Of a DNA stretch of 16,762 bases, positions 1-7,711 are shown one piece after another. The number at the start of each line of letters is the position of its first letter. Position 1 is the stretch's first letter. A model generated the notes under the pieces. That model saw only the letters and a list, made by a program, of their open reading frames with translations. It did not search any database and was not told the origin of the DNA. A program made the translations under genes and the position numbers. This stretch comes from CAZRZN01 sp964604565 (GTDB lineage: Bacteria > Pseudomonadota > Alphaproteobacteria > Rhodobacterales > Rhodobacteraceae). The DNA lies in contig CAZRZN010000072.1 in assembly GCA_964604565.1 (NCBI GenBank), positions 1 through 16,762 of the forward strand, given 5' to 3'.

Positions 1-530
1 CAAGGACGTGGTTCGTGTACTGGAGATCCCCTTATGCAGGTAGGCCCCTGGAGAAGGCAATCACTTTTTGTCACCCACGCTTATTGCCAAAAGTGGGGGG
101 TAAATTTTGGAGCAGGATCACAGGATGGGGAACTTCTTTTGGCAAGAATCGGCTCTCATGCCGATATTTTCAAAATATGATTGAGAGCCCAGGCGACAAC
201 TTCCCAGACACAGGGGGGCAGTGAGGCGGTGGCAGTCTACCTCAGACTGAAAGGATCGAACCGTCCTGCCACTTTCCATCGGGCCGCCGAACGCGCCAAG
301 CGACGCCCCTGACACTGGTGACGCGACAGTTTTCCTTGTGGCCAGCTTGTCGATGGCCGCGATCATGCCGATCCTTGCCGGTCCGGATGTAGACCATAGA
401 GGAACATCGTGTTTATCTGATAGCTGAGGAGCTTGCCGCATGGGTCTGCGACAGCAAAGCGCGGACCTGACATCACTTCCCATGTCTCCAGTGACGTGAC
501 ACCCGAAGGACCGGTCAATGAATTATTCTG
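1..530. other. Gene-free left flank, possibly a mobile-element edge
   Basis: I see no convincing gene here. The only reading frames are short, lack a ribosome binding site and resemble no family I recognise; the 121-codon minus-strand frame at 118-483 is one of them. Two plus-strand frames are open at the window edge: one ends at TAG 41-43 and one at TGA 178-180, so either could be the tail of a gene entering from the left. The stretch is less GC-rich than the rest of the window. It carries two degenerate copies of a TGGGG...TTTTGG unit (from 94 and from 126) and an inverted repeat at 151-189. Repeated units of this kind occur at the ends of IS21-like elements, but I cannot show that this is one. 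Confidence 0.4.
151..189. repeat. Two-tier inverted repeat (hairpin)
   Basis: GGCTCTCA (151-158) pairs perfectly with TGAGAGCC (182-189). Inside it, ATATTTT (164-170) pairs with AAAATAT (172-178) around a single C. The result is a long, AT-centred, nearly symmetric structure with a small internal loop. It has no T-run after it on either strand, so it does not look like a standard intrinsic terminator. A protein-binding palindrome or a mobile-element end would also fit. Confidence 0.5.
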
Positions 531-1697
531 ATGTCTGACGACTCCGGTTCAATGGCCAGGAACATCGTCATACTGCTTGACGGAACGTCGAATGAGATCG
601 AGACGGATCGCTCTAACATCTTGCGTCTTTACGGAACCCTGAACAAGACGGCCCGGCAGATCGTATACTATGATCCGGGCGTCGGGACTTTCGGTGCGGA
701 CAACGCGTGGTCCCGAACCATCCGCAAGGCGTATGAACTCTGGGGGCTGGTTTCCGGCTGGGGACTCGATAACAATGTGCTTGAGGCGTATCGTTTTCTT
801 GTCAAAACCTATCGGTCCGATGGCATCGGCGGGGCCGACCGGATCCATATTTTCGGGTTTTCGCGTGGCGCCTATTCTGCCCGGGTCCTTGCCGGGTTTC
901 TCCATGGATTTGGATTGATTGAGCGGCGGAACCTCAACCTTGCCGGATATGCCTACCGGGCCTACAAACGCGTTGGAGAGACCGAAGACAAGAAGGGACT
1001 GGCGGAACTCAGGCTTCACCAGCGGGTTCTCCAGCCAAGCCGCCCGGCGATCAAGCTGTTGGGACTGTTCGACACGGTCGGTTCCGTCATCGAAAGCGGA
1101 CGTTTCGGCCCCAGGTTCAAGAAGCACGCTTTCACATCCTGCAATCCGTCCGTTGAAACGGTGCGTCATGCCGTGGCCCTGAATGAGCGTCGCAGAATGT
1201 TTCGCCCGGAGCTGTGGCCGAAAGGGCAAATGGTGGTTGCGGCAGGGCCGGATGCGGAAAAACCGGTCGAGCAGGATGTGAAGGAGGTCTGGTTCAGCGG
1301 TGTGCATTCCGACGTGGGGGGTGGATATCCGGAAAGCCAGTCGCACCTTGCGAAAATTCCGCTCGACTGGATGATCACGGAGAGCGCGCCGTTCGGCCTT
1401 GATTATAACGAAGATCTGGTGAAGTCCCTTGTGCGCGGCGAGGGGGCGGCCACGACCTACGTGGCGCCCGACCCGACGCAGCCGCCCAATGAATCCATGT
1501 CCATCGCGTGGCGCCTTCTGGAATATCTGCCTCGCAAGAGCTCGGGAACGACTGCCAAGGGATCACTGCTCGGGTACATGATCTCGCCCTGCGAATGGCG
1601 TTCCGTGCCGGAGGAGGCGTCCATTCACGACTCCGTATTCGAACAGGAAAGTCTTCCGCCGAATCTTCCGCGACAGAGGCGTTTCCGCCCGGGCTGA
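531..1697 (+). CDS. DUF2235 (Tle1-like) alpha/beta hydrolase
   Basis: This 388-residue protein belongs to the DUF2235 family, which includes catalytic domains of type VI secretion phospholipase effectors (Tle1) as well as many uncharacterised stand-alone proteins. The N-terminal strand ends in the family's LLDGT motif (about residue 16). The nucleophile elbow is GFSRG with Ser111, LFDTVGS supplies the likely acidic residue (Asp181), and VHSDVGGGY supplies His259, so the catalytic set is intact. The family's C-terminal IHxSV...NLP pattern is present near 363-379, which suggests the protein is full length. There is no signal peptide. Two starts are possible, ATG 531 and ATG 552 (Met8); neither has a good Shine-Dalgarno sequence. 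No VgrG, PAAR, adaptor or immunity-like gene lies beside it, so an antibacterial role is not supported by context. The next gene is on the other strand, so it is probably monocistronic. Confidence 0.85.
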   Translation: MSDDSGSMARNIVILLDGTSNEIETDRSNILRLYGTLNKTARQIVYYDPGVGTFGADNAWSRTIRKAYELWGLVSGWGLDNNVLEAYRFLVKTYRSDGIGGADRIHIFGFSRGAYSARVLAGFLHGFGLIERRNLNLAGYAYRAYKRVGETEDKKGLAELRLHQRVLQPSRPAIKLLGLFDTVGSVIESGRFGPRFKKHAFTSCNPSVETVRHAVALNERRRMFRPELWPKGQMVVAAGPDAEKPVEQDVKEVWFSGVHSDVGGGYPESQSHLAKIPLDWMITESAPFGLDYNEDLVKSLVRGEGAATTYVAPDPTQPPNESMSIAWRLLEYLPRKSSGTTAKGSLLGYMISPCEWRSVPEEASIHDSVFEQESLPPNLPRQRRFRPG

Positions 1698-1720
1698 GCT
1701 GTTCGGCCATGCGCAGGCTA

Positions 1721-1758
1721 TGACCGGGTTCCCGTCCACGGGACGCGTTGCCCGGTCA
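1721..1758 (+). terminator. Possible terminator hairpin after the DUF2235 gene
   Basis: TGACCGGG (1721-1728) pairs with CCCGGTCA (1751-1758), and an inner CCCGT/ACGGG pair (1731-1735 with 1738-1742) adds a second stem. It starts 23 nt after the stop codon. No T-run follows, so it is not a canonical intrinsic terminator; it could stabilise the transcript end or help factor-dependent termination. Confidence 0.3.
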
Positions 1759-1881
1759 CGCTCGGGGTAGCATAATTCACGGGCGCGACGCAGGCCCGAC
1801 CTGAGTGCCGGTCTCAGATGCTTGCGCCATTGACCGCGCTGAAAGCGGATCATGCACGTGGTTGCCTATTGGCTTTCGGGT

Positions 1882-1913
1882 GTGCCGCGCGGCGGGGATG
1901 CCCGTCGCGGCAC
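1882..1913. repeat. GC-rich inverted repeat
   Basis: GTGCCGCG (1882-1889) and CGCGGCAC (1906-1913) are perfect 8-bp arms around a 16-nt loop. It has no T-run and no gene close by; its function is unknown and it may be a chance product of high GC content. Confidence 0.3.
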
Positions 1914-2058
1914 GTGCGCAACGCCGGAAGGAGGCGCGTTTACCTGCCGCGCTCTGGGTGTTTGATCGGAGTGTCCGTTCCAACGCTGAAGATGGGATGT
2001 GCCGTCGGGCCACAGCGACGTCGCGCGCATGGGACGGGTGTCAAAGCTCAGCCCTATG

Positions 2059-2095
2059 AAACAAAAAACCACGAACCGTCCGGGACAGTTCGTGG
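2059..2095 (-). terminator. Intrinsic terminator of the sugar ABC operon
   Basis: On the minus strand an 8-bp stem, CCACGAAC with GTTCGTGG (plus-strand positions 2069-2076 and 2088-2095), is extended by an inner GTC/GAC pair. It is followed directly by TTTTTTGTTT. It begins 28 nt after the stop codon of the binding-protein gene. This is a textbook Rho-independent terminator and marks the end of the operon that runs leftward from about 6541. Confidence 0.88.
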
Positions 2096-2123
2096 CATTG
2101 CCGTTGCAAGATGAAGGCCTGTC

Positions 2124-3059
2124 TCAGAAGGCGGGCTCAACGTCGTTGACGTTCTCGCTTGTCACGACCGTCAGCGGGATCGGCAGCCTTGCGTCGACTT
2201 CATTGCCGTCCATGATCTCGGCCATGGTGTTGATCGCAAGCAGGCCGTCCTCTATCGGCGACTGGACGATGGTGGAATACATTTCACCCGACATGATCGA
2301 GGCAAAGGCGTCCTTCTGACCGTTGATACCGACGATGGGGGGCATGGCGGTTTCGGGATTGGCCTCTTTCCACGCGTCGATAAAGCCGCGCGCCATCGTG
2401 TCGTCATTGGCATAGACGCCCTGGATGTCGCTGCCAAAGCGGGTGATGAGATCGCGACTTGCGACCAGCGCCTTTTGCTGATCGAAATCCGCATTGACGG
2501 TGTCGAGGACTTCGATCTCGCTGCCGATTTCCGCCAGCCGGTCGACAAAGCCGCCGACGCGGCCGATTGTGGTGCCGTTTCCGGCCTGCCCCGCGATGAT
2601 CACGATGCTTCCTGTGCCGTTCATCGCCGTATGCAGCGAGTCGGCCGCCATTTCGCCCTCTTCGTAGACATCGGGGCCCGTGAAGGACACGATGAACTCG
2701 TCCGCCTGTTCATTCATCGGGGAATTGATCAGGATCGCCGGGATCCCTGCGGCCTGGGCGCGGGCGAGGCCGGGAATATAAGCCTGCGGATCAAGCGGCC
2801 ACAGGATGATGCCATCCACGTTTCGTGCGATGCAGGTGCTGAGCTGTTCGACACCTGTCTGCACGTCAAAGTTCTGGCTGAGGCTGAGAACCTCGATTCC
2901 GAGTTCGTCCGCGCGGCCCTGTAGCGCCTCGTTCGCGGGCGTCACATAGGCATGGGCATCTGCTGCCGTCACGTAGCAGACCGTCTTGGCATGGGCCCAG
3001 CTGGCGGTGAGCAGTAGCGCGGCGACACCGGCGCTGAGTGATCTCTTTAGGTTTGCCAT
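2124..3059 (-). CDS. Periplasmic sugar-binding protein, RbsB/CUT2 type
   Basis: This 311-residue protein is the solute receptor of the ABC importer encoded just upstream. It has a Sec signal peptide (KR, then a hydrophobic run from about 10 to 20, then AHA with cleavage after residue 24) and a periplasmic-binding-protein-like fold of the Peripla_BP_4 family. Family-like stretches are the GIILWPLDP region, the GNGTTIGRVGGF segment near mid-protein and the ANDDTMARGF region of the second lobe. Two Cys lie early in the mature protein (Cys28 and the one in STCIARN) and could form a disulfide. I chose ATG 3059 because AGGAGG sits about 6 nt before it and the signal peptide begins there; the frame stays open 30 codons further upstream without a site. 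It is last in the operon, 25 nt after the permease stop. The ligand is probably a sugar or polyol but cannot be read from sequence alone. Confidence 0.9.
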   Translation of the reverse strand: MANLKRSLSAGVAALLLTASWAHAKTVCYVTAADAHAYVTPANEALQGRADELGIEVLSLSQNFDVQTGVEQLSTCIARNVDGIILWPLDPQAYIPGLARAQAAGIPAILINSPMNEQADEFIVSFTGPDVYEEGEMAADSLHTAMNGTGSIVIIAGQAGNGTTIGRVGGFVDRLAEIGSEIEVLDTVNADFDQQKALVASRDLITRFGSDIQGVYANDDTMARGFIDAWKEANPETAMPPIVGINGQKDAFASIMSGEMYSTIVQSPIEDGLLAINTMAEIMDGNEVDARLPIPLTVVTSENVNDVEPAF

Positions 3060-3084
3060 CGTTTCCTCCTTGTAATGGCGAATG

Positions 3085-4047
3085 TCATTCGGCGGCGACC
3101 GCCGCGGAACGGGGTCGTTTGCCCGACGGGGCAGTGCGATCGAGAACAACGAGCAGGATCAGGATGAGGCCGGCGACGACGCGCTGCACATAGGCCGGGA
3201 CGGACTGGAACTCCATCGCGGTGGTCAGCGCCGCGATGGTCAGAACCCCGCCCAGCGTTCCCAACGCCGATCCGCGCCCGCCTTCGATCCGGGTGCCCCC
3301 GACGACAACAGCGGCGATGACGGCGACGGTCATTTCCGATCCGAAGACGGGTGAGCCGGTGTTGGTTGCAAGGCTTTGCAAGACTCCGGCGATCCCGGCC
3401 ATCGTGCTGGCAAAGACGAAGCCGAGAAAAGTGATCCTGTCCGAAGAGATGCCGCTGGCCTCTGCCGCGACCGGGTTCGATCCGACGGCAAAGAGGTTGC
3501 GGCCCGCGATCGTGCGGCTGAGCCAGACATGCAGCAGCAGGATGGCCCCCAGAAACAGCGCGCTTCGGACCGTGAACAGGTCGAAGTAAACGGTGGCCAG
3601 CCTGACGGACAACATGATGTCCGTGCCGGGCTGGGGCTGGCTGTCGGTCAGCCAGTGGGCGATGGACCGGAATATCAGCATCGTGGCCAGCGTCGCGACC
3701 AGCGCATTCACCTTGAAAACCACGGACAGAAGGCCGTTGAACGCGCCGCAGACCGCCCCGGCGAGCACGCCGACAAAGGCGGCAGGCCACAGGCCAAGCG
3801 CAGGTTGCAGCATGATGGCGATGATGCCCGTCACGGCAAAGACCGAACCGACGGACAGGTCGATCTTTCCGGCGATCAGCAGCACGGTCAGGCCGATGGC
3901 GACGATGCCGATGGTGGATCCCCGATCAAATCCGAGACTGAAGGTCGACAGGCTCACGAATCCCGGCACCAGTATCGCGGAGACGGCCAGCGTCAGGCCA
4001 AGGATGATCCCGACCCGGTAGCGTATGAGGGTTGCGATCATGTCCAT
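3085..4047 (-). CDS. Sugar ABC transporter permease 1, RbsC type
   Basis: This 320-residue inner-membrane permease belongs to BPD_transp_2 (the RbsC/XylH/LsrC group). It is almost entirely hydrophobic helices. Family hallmarks are GKIDLSVGS near residue 60, NALVATLATM near 113, a cytoplasmic loop containing GRNLFAVGSNPVAAEASGI that contacts the ATPase, and AVVVGGTRIEGGRGS near the C-terminal third. Its start overlaps the stop of the second permease gene by one base (TGATG), so translation is probably coupled. A second ATG lies two codons in. Two different permease genes in one CUT2 system recall LsrC/LsrD, RhaP/RhaQ and YtfT/YjfF, where the pair forms a heterodimeric channel. Confidence 0.9.
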   Translation of the reverse strand: MDMIATLIRYRVGIILGLTLAVSAILVPGFVSLSTFSLGFDRGSTIGIVAIGLTVLLIAGKIDLSVGSVFAVTGIIAIMLQPALGLWPAAFVGVLAGAVCGAFNGLLSVVFKVNALVATLATMLIFRSIAHWLTDSQPQPGTDIMLSVRLATVYFDLFTVRSALFLGAILLLHVWLSRTIAGRNLFAVGSNPVAAEASGISSDRITFLGFVFASTMAGIAGVLQSLATNTGSPVFGSEMTVAVIAAVVVGGTRIEGGRGSALGTLGGVLTIAALTTAMEFQSVPAYVQRVVAGLILILLVVLDRTAPSGKRPRSAAVAAE

Positions 4048-5045
4048 CACACGACACCCCGCCGCCGCAGTGCCACATCCAGTGCCACTGCCACGGCGAT
4101 CAGAAGACCGAGGACAAAGCCCTGTACCGGGGTCCTGACGCCCTCCAGCACCATGATGTTGGTCAGAAACTGGACAAAGATCAGTCCGGCGATGGCGCGC
4201 GGGATCGACCCGGCCCCGCCCATGATCGACACGCCGCCCACGACGACCGCCGTGATCGCGCTGAACTCGTAGCCGGTCCCGACCAGGGGCCGGGCGCTTT
4301 GCAATGTCAGGCCGAGAAGGCCGCCGCTGAGCCCCGCGCAAAGACCTGTCAGCAAGAAGGCCCCCGCCTTGACCGCGCGCACCGGCACGGCGCTGGCCTG
4401 CGCCGCGCTGTAGTTGCCGCCGGTCGCGAATGTCCACCGGCCCCAGTAGGTATGCGCCAGAACGAAATGGCCGATGGCCGAGACCGCGAAGAAAATCAGC
4501 ACCACGACAGGAATGCCGAGGACTCGTGCCTTGACCAGATCGGCCGTTGTCGGATCGGTGCCATAGACGATGACACCGCCAACCAGCGATTCAACGATGC
4601 CGAGAACGATCGTGCCAACGCCCAGCGTGGCGATGATCGGGTTGATACCGATGTAGCCCACCAGAAGGCCGCTGATCAGTCCGCATCCGCCTGCCAGAGC
4701 CACGGCCGCCACAAACGCCGGCACGGGACCGATGACCGGTTGCAGGGCAAGGGACAGAATGGCGCCGCAGGCGATTGTCGCCGGAACCGACAGATCGGCC
4801 AGCCCGCCGACGACCAGAACGAATGTCATGCCCACGACGACGATGCCGACAATGGCCATCGAGGTGAAGACATTGACGAAATTGCCGGCGGTCAGAAAGA
4901 CCGGGCTGGAGAGCGTCCCGAAGATCAGGACCGCCAGGATCGCAAGCGCCAGGCCGCCGCGCGACAGCAGCGCAACGAGCCGGTTGCCCCGGTCGAACCG
5001 CGCGTTTGTGCCGGCATCCCGGGCCATGGTCGCCGAACCCTTCAT
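4047..5045 (-). CDS. Sugar ABC transporter permease 2, RbsC type
   Basis: This 332-residue BPD_transp_2 permease is the probable heterodimer partner of the permease encoded next. It starts with a polar stretch of about 27 residues before the first membrane helix. Conserved segments are GGLADLSVPATI (equivalent to the usual G-x-DLSVG), NPIIATLGVGTIV, TGGNYSAAQASAVPVRAVK (the ATPase-contacting loop) and AVVVGGVSIMGGAGSI. The LADLSVPA version of the usual IDLSVG motif is slightly divergent. ATG 5045 overlaps the ATPase stop by 4 nt (ATGA), and GGAGAA lies about 8 nt upstream. It shares only moderate similarity with the first permease, so the two are old paralogues rather than a recent duplication. 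Confidence 0.9.
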   Translation of the reverse strand: MKGSATMARDAGTNARFDRGNRLVALLSRGGLALAILAVLIFGTLSSPVFLTAGNFVNVFTSMAIVGIVVVGMTFVLVVGGLADLSVPATIACGAILSLALQPVIGPVPAFVAAVALAGGCGLISGLLVGYIGINPIIATLGVGTIVLGIVESLVGGVIVYGTDPTTADLVKARVLGIPVVVLIFFAVSAIGHFVLAHTYWGRWTFATGGNYSAAQASAVPVRAVKAGAFLLTGLCAGLSGGLLGLTLQSARPLVGTGYEFSAITAVVVGGVSIMGGAGSIPRAIAGLIFVQFLTNIMVLEGVRTPVQGFVLGLLIAVAVALDVALRRRGVV

Positions 5046-6541
5046 GCGTGTTCTTCTCCGGTGGCGTAGGCCATGATGCGCTCTTCGGTGAGGTCCGCCC
5101 TTGTCAGCGGCGCCGAGGCCAGCCCGTCGCGCATCACCACCACCCGGTCGCAGACGCCCATGACCTCTGGCATTTCGGAGGAGATCATGACAACTGCCAT
5201 GCCGCTGGCGACAAGTTCGCCAATGATGCGATGGATTTCGGCCTTGGCGCCGACATCGACGCCGCGCGTCGGCTCATCAAGGATCAGCACCGCGGGTTTG
5301 GCGGAAAGCCATTTGGCGATCACCGCTTTTTGCTGGTTGCCGCCCGACAAAAGGCTGACCTTGCGTTCCGGGTCAGGCGGCATGATCGACAGATCCCTCG
5401 CATACTTGGCGGCAAGCCTCCGGTCGGCGCGCATCCTGATCCGGCCAAAGCGCGACATGCTCTTGAGCACCGGAAGGCTGACGTTTTCCCGCACGACCAT
5501 TTCAGGGATGATGCCGTCACCCTTTCGGTCCTCTGGCACATAGGCGATGCCGGCCTTGATCGCTGCAGCGGGGGAGCCGATCCTTACGGGTTTGCCGTGG
5601 ATCTCTATCGTTCCCGACGTCATCGGCGCCAGCCCGAAGATTGCGCGCGCCACCTCGGTCCGCCCGGCGCCTACAAGACCCGTAAGGCCGAGGATCTCCC
5701 CGGCACGAACCTCGAAACTGATGTTTTCGAACTTTTTTCCATCGCTCAGGTCGGAGACGCGCAGAACGGGGGCGCCAATCTGCGAGGGGATCTTGGGAAA
5801 GACATTGGTCACGTCGCGGCCGACCATGAGCTGGATCATCTGGGCGGCGGTGATGCCGGCGGCGGGCCGCGTCTCGATCATCGCGCCGTCGCGCAGGATC
5901 GTGACCTCATCCGCGATGTCCAGCACTTCCTTCAATCGGTGGCTGATGTAGATGATCGCGATCCCGGAATCCCGCATCCGCCGCAGAATCCGCAACAGCG
6001 CTGTCGTCTCATGGTCGCTGAGGCTCGACGTGGGTTCATCCAGCACGATGATCCGGGGGCTGGCCGAGTAGGCCTTGGCGATCTCGACAAGCTGTTGCTG
6101 GCTGATCGTCAGATCGCCGACCCGCGCCCGCGGGTCGATGGAAGCGCCGATGTCGGCCAGCACGGCCCTTGTGTCGCGCACCATCGCCGCCTTGTCGACA
6201 AAGAGCGCCTTGCGCGGCATCCGTCCCAGATAGACGTTTTCCGCAACGGTCAGATCAGGGACAAGGTTCAGTTCCTGATGGACCATGCGGACGCCGTGGC
6301 GCTGGGCATCGGCGGGTTTGCGCAGGCGGACCTCGACCCCGTCGATTTCAGTGGTGCCGCTGGTTGGCAGGTGGACCCCGCCGAGGATCTTCATCAGCGT
6401 CGACTTGCCAGCGCCATTCTCGCCGACGATCGCATGGACGCGCCCGTAGTCGACGGAAAAATTCACGTCCGACAAGGCCCGGACACCTGGGAAGGTCTTT
6501 GTGATTCCCTTCATCCGAAGGGCACATACCGGTGCCGACAT
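5042..6541 (-). CDS. Sugar ABC transporter ATPase, RbsA type (two nucleotide-binding domains)
   Basis: This protein of about 499 residues powers the CUT2 importer and is a fusion of two ABC domains, as is normal for RbsA/XylG/MglA. The first domain has Walker A GENGAGKST (40-48), a signature LTISQQQLVEIA and Walker B IIVLDEPTSSLS. The second has the family's degenerate Walker A, VGAGRTE, but a standard signature LLSGGNQQK and Walker B LILDEPTRGVD. Only one ATP site is therefore expected to be fully competent, as in its relatives. ATG 6541 was chosen because residues then align with relatives and GGGGGGAG precedes it, although the spacing is only 2 nt. An upstream TTG at 6553 with GAGGAAA before it is the alternative and would add four residues. 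It is first in the operon, and a regulatory motif lies 66 nt upstream. Confidence 0.92.
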   Translation of the reverse strand: MSAPVCALRMKGITKTFPGVRALSDVNFSVDYGRVHAIVGENGAGKSTLMKILGGVHLPTSGTTEIDGVEVRLRKPADAQRHGVRMVHQELNLVPDLTVAENVYLGRMPRKALFVDKAAMVRDTRAVLADIGASIDPRARVGDLTISQQQLVEIAKAYSASPRIIVLDEPTSSLSDHETTALLRILRRMRDSGIAIIYISHRLKEVLDIADEVTILRDGAMIETRPAAGITAAQMIQLMVGRDVTNVFPKIPSQIGAPVLRVSDLSDGKKFENISFEVRAGEILGLTGLVGAGRTEVARAIFGLAPMTSGTIEIHGKPVRIGSPAAAIKAGIAYVPEDRKGDGIIPEMVVRENVSLPVLKSMSRFGRIRMRADRRLAAKYARDLSIMPPDPERKVSLLSGGNQQKAVIAKWLSAKPAVLILDEPTRGVDVGAKAEIHRIIGELVASGMAVVMISSEMPEVMGVCDRVVVMRDGLASAPLTRADLTEERIMAYATGEEHA

Positions 6542-6606
6542 CGCTCCCCCCAAGTTTCGACTGTTTCCTCACCGGGCGCATAGGCTCGCCCAGCCTCCTG
6601 CCTCAC

Positions 6607-6624
6607 TGTTACGCTAATATATCA
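6607..6624 (-). promoter_or_regulatory. Shared promoter/operator motif before the sugar ABC operon
   Basis: TGTTACGCTAATATA (6607-6621) matches TGTTACACTAATATA at 7595-7609 in 14 of 15 positions. The motif ends 66 nt before the ATPase ATG; the other copy lies 67 nt before the SDR start, in the same orientation. On the coding strand it reads TATATTAGCGTAACA, so it could combine a -10-like TATATT with a regulator site. An 8-bp palindrome GTCATGAC (6625-6632) abuts it. The likely binder is the GntR/FCD protein encoded from 7712; this is inference from position and repetition. Confidence 0.6.
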
Positions 6625-6643
6625 GTCATGACAACAATGCTCT

Positions 6644-6725
6644 GCCGGAGAGTCCGGCGCGTCTTTGAAACGTCGAACCGATAGCCAATCGGTGTCCCCG
6701 ACCCGCATTTCCGGCATGGTCGGGG
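6644..6725. repeat. Three small hairpins between the SDR and ABC-ATPase genes
   Basis: There are three inverted repeats in series: GCCGGA/TCCGGC (6644-6649, 6653-6658), ACCGAT/ATCGGT (6677-6682, 6688-6693) and CCCCGACC/GGTCGGGG (6696-6703, 6718-6725). They fill most of the 240-nt gap after the SDR stop. None has a T-run on the minus strand, so they are not canonical terminators; they may reduce read-through from the SDR gene or stabilise its message. Confidence 0.35.
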
Positions 6726-6781
6726 AGGCGCAGGCACATCTTGCGCGGCATGTCGGCATCCCGCGCACAGCGTGGATGCGA

Positions 6782-7528
6782 TCAGTATGTGGCACGTCCG
6801 CCGGACAGATCGAAAACCGATCCGGTGGTAAAGCTGTTCTCCCTGGAGACGAGCCAGGCTACCATGTTTGCGGCCTCGTCAACCTCCAGAAACCGGGCGC
6901 GCGGGATCTTCGACAGCATGTAGTCGATATGTTCCTGCTTCATCTGGTCAAAGATCGGCGTCCGCGCGGCTGCGGGCGTGATGCAGTTGACCGCGATCGG
7001 GTAACCGGCCAGCTCCTTGCCCAGCGATTTTGTCAGTCCGATGACGCCCGCCTTGGACGCCGAATAGGGCGATGCGTTCGGATTGCCCTCCTTGCCCGCA
7101 ATGGAGGCCACGTTGACGATCCGGCCATATGATTGCGCCATCATCGACGGGACGACGGCCCGATTGACGTAGAAGGTTCCGTTCAAGTTGATGTCGATGA
7201 CCCGCCGCCAGTCATCGAGATCGTATTCTGCCAATGTCGCATTCGGACCGGCGATTCCGGCCGAGTTCACGAGGATCGACACCGGGCCGGACGCAGCCTC
7301 CGTTGCGCGGTGGGCCTCCGTCACCGCCTCAGCGTCGGTGATGTCAACGACGCGGGTCTGGACATCACCTCCCAGTTGATCCTTTGCGGCAGCCAGATTG
7401 TCTGCATTGATGTCCCACAGGCAGACCTTGGCCCCGGATTTCTGAATCCGTCGGGCGAAGGCAAGGCCGAGTCCCTGAGCGCCCCCGGTTATCACGGCGG
7501 ATTCGTTTGCAAGATCGATGTTGTTCAC
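6782..7528 (-). CDS. SDR-family NAD(P)-dependent dehydrogenase 1
   Basis: This is a 248-residue classical short-chain dehydrogenase/reductase, a cytoplasmic enzyme that interconverts an alcohol and a ketone. It has the nucleotide-binding TGGAQGLG (14-21), the NSAG motif (88-91), the structural Asn114, and the catalytic triad Ser142, Tyr155 and Lys159 (YSASK). Asp39 at the end of the second beta strand favours NAD(H) over NADP(H). The length is typical. The start is GTG 7528, with GGAGAA about 6 nt upstream. It shares its strand with the sugar importer operon (240 nt downstream) and is divergent from the GntR gene. The same upstream motif precedes both it and the importer, so it probably oxidises the imported sugar or polyol, or an intermediate of its breakdown. 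The exact substrate is not readable. Confidence 0.9.
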   Translation of the reverse strand: MNNIDLANESAVITGGAQGLGLAFARRIQKSGAKVCLWDINADNLAAAKDQLGGDVQTRVVDITDAEAVTEAHRATEAASGPVSILVNSAGIAGPNATLAEYDLDDWRRVIDINLNGTFYVNRAVVPSMMAQSYGRIVNVASIAGKEGNPNASPYSASKAGVIGLTKSLGKELAGYPIAVNCITPAAARTPIFDQMKQEHIDYMLSKIPRARFLEVDEAANMVAWLVSRENSFTTGSVFDLSGGRATY

Positions 7529-7582
7529 GCGAAGTTCTCCGAAAATGGTTCGACAAGGTCGGGATCACGACCCCGATCAGCA

Positions 7583-7611
7583 TTGCATATCGCATGTTAC
7601 ACTAATATAAT
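7583..7611 (+). promoter_or_regulatory. Promoter for the GntR/FCD regulator gene
   Basis: TTGCAT (7583-7588), a 17-nt spacer and a perfect TATAAT (7606-7611) form a sigma70-type promoter reading toward the regulator at 7712. The -10 box lies inside the shared motif at 7595-7612, so a protein bound there would block it. This arrangement fits autorepression and joint control of the divergent SDR gene. Confidence 0.55.
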
Positions 7612-7612
7612 A
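7595..7612. promoter_or_regulatory. Shared operator motif in the divergent SDR/GntR promoter
   Basis: TGTTACACTAATATA (7595-7609) is the second copy of the motif found at 6607-6621. It lies 67 nt before the SDR start on the minus strand and overlaps the regulator's TATAAT on the plus strand. It is not a good palindrome, so the bound unit may be larger, or the conserved part may include promoter elements. Confidence 0.6.
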
Positions 7613-7711
7613 CAAGCTTCGCAATGGGCGGACGTCCCGCCCGTGTAGGTGCATGCGTCGATCTTGTCCGGGAATGGCAAGGCGGTGTCTGGTCAGATGG
7701 GGGCGTGCCGG

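Larger units (their letters stand above)
1698..2058. other. Gene-free stretch between convergent genes
   Basis: This gap lies between the DUF2235 gene and the terminator of the convergent sugar-transport operon. Several overlapping frames of 60-100 codons exist on both strands, but none has a ribosome binding site or a recognisable domain, and they overlap one another, as is usual for GC-rich non-coding DNA. Apart from the hairpins at 1721-1758 and 1882-1913 I see nothing in it. Confidence 0.5.

Noticed and set aside
118..483. A 121-codon minus-strand frame in the left flank
   Set aside because: It has no recognisable domain, no ribosome binding site, and composition unlike a folded protein; I could not support it as a gene.
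1721..1758. Calling the hairpin after the DUF2235 gene a firm intrinsic terminator
   Set aside because: The stem is good, but no T-run follows it; kept only as a low-confidence candidate.
3060..3149. A 30-codon N-terminal extension of the sugar-binding protein
   Set aside because: It runs into the upstream permease gene and would bury the signal peptide; ATG 3059 has AGGAGG at proper spacing.
5006..6583. A 525-codon plus-strand open frame opposite the ABC-ATPase gene
   Set aside because: The minus-strand frame encodes a complete RbsA-type ATPase with all motifs; the plus-strand frame is a His/Asp-rich shadow.
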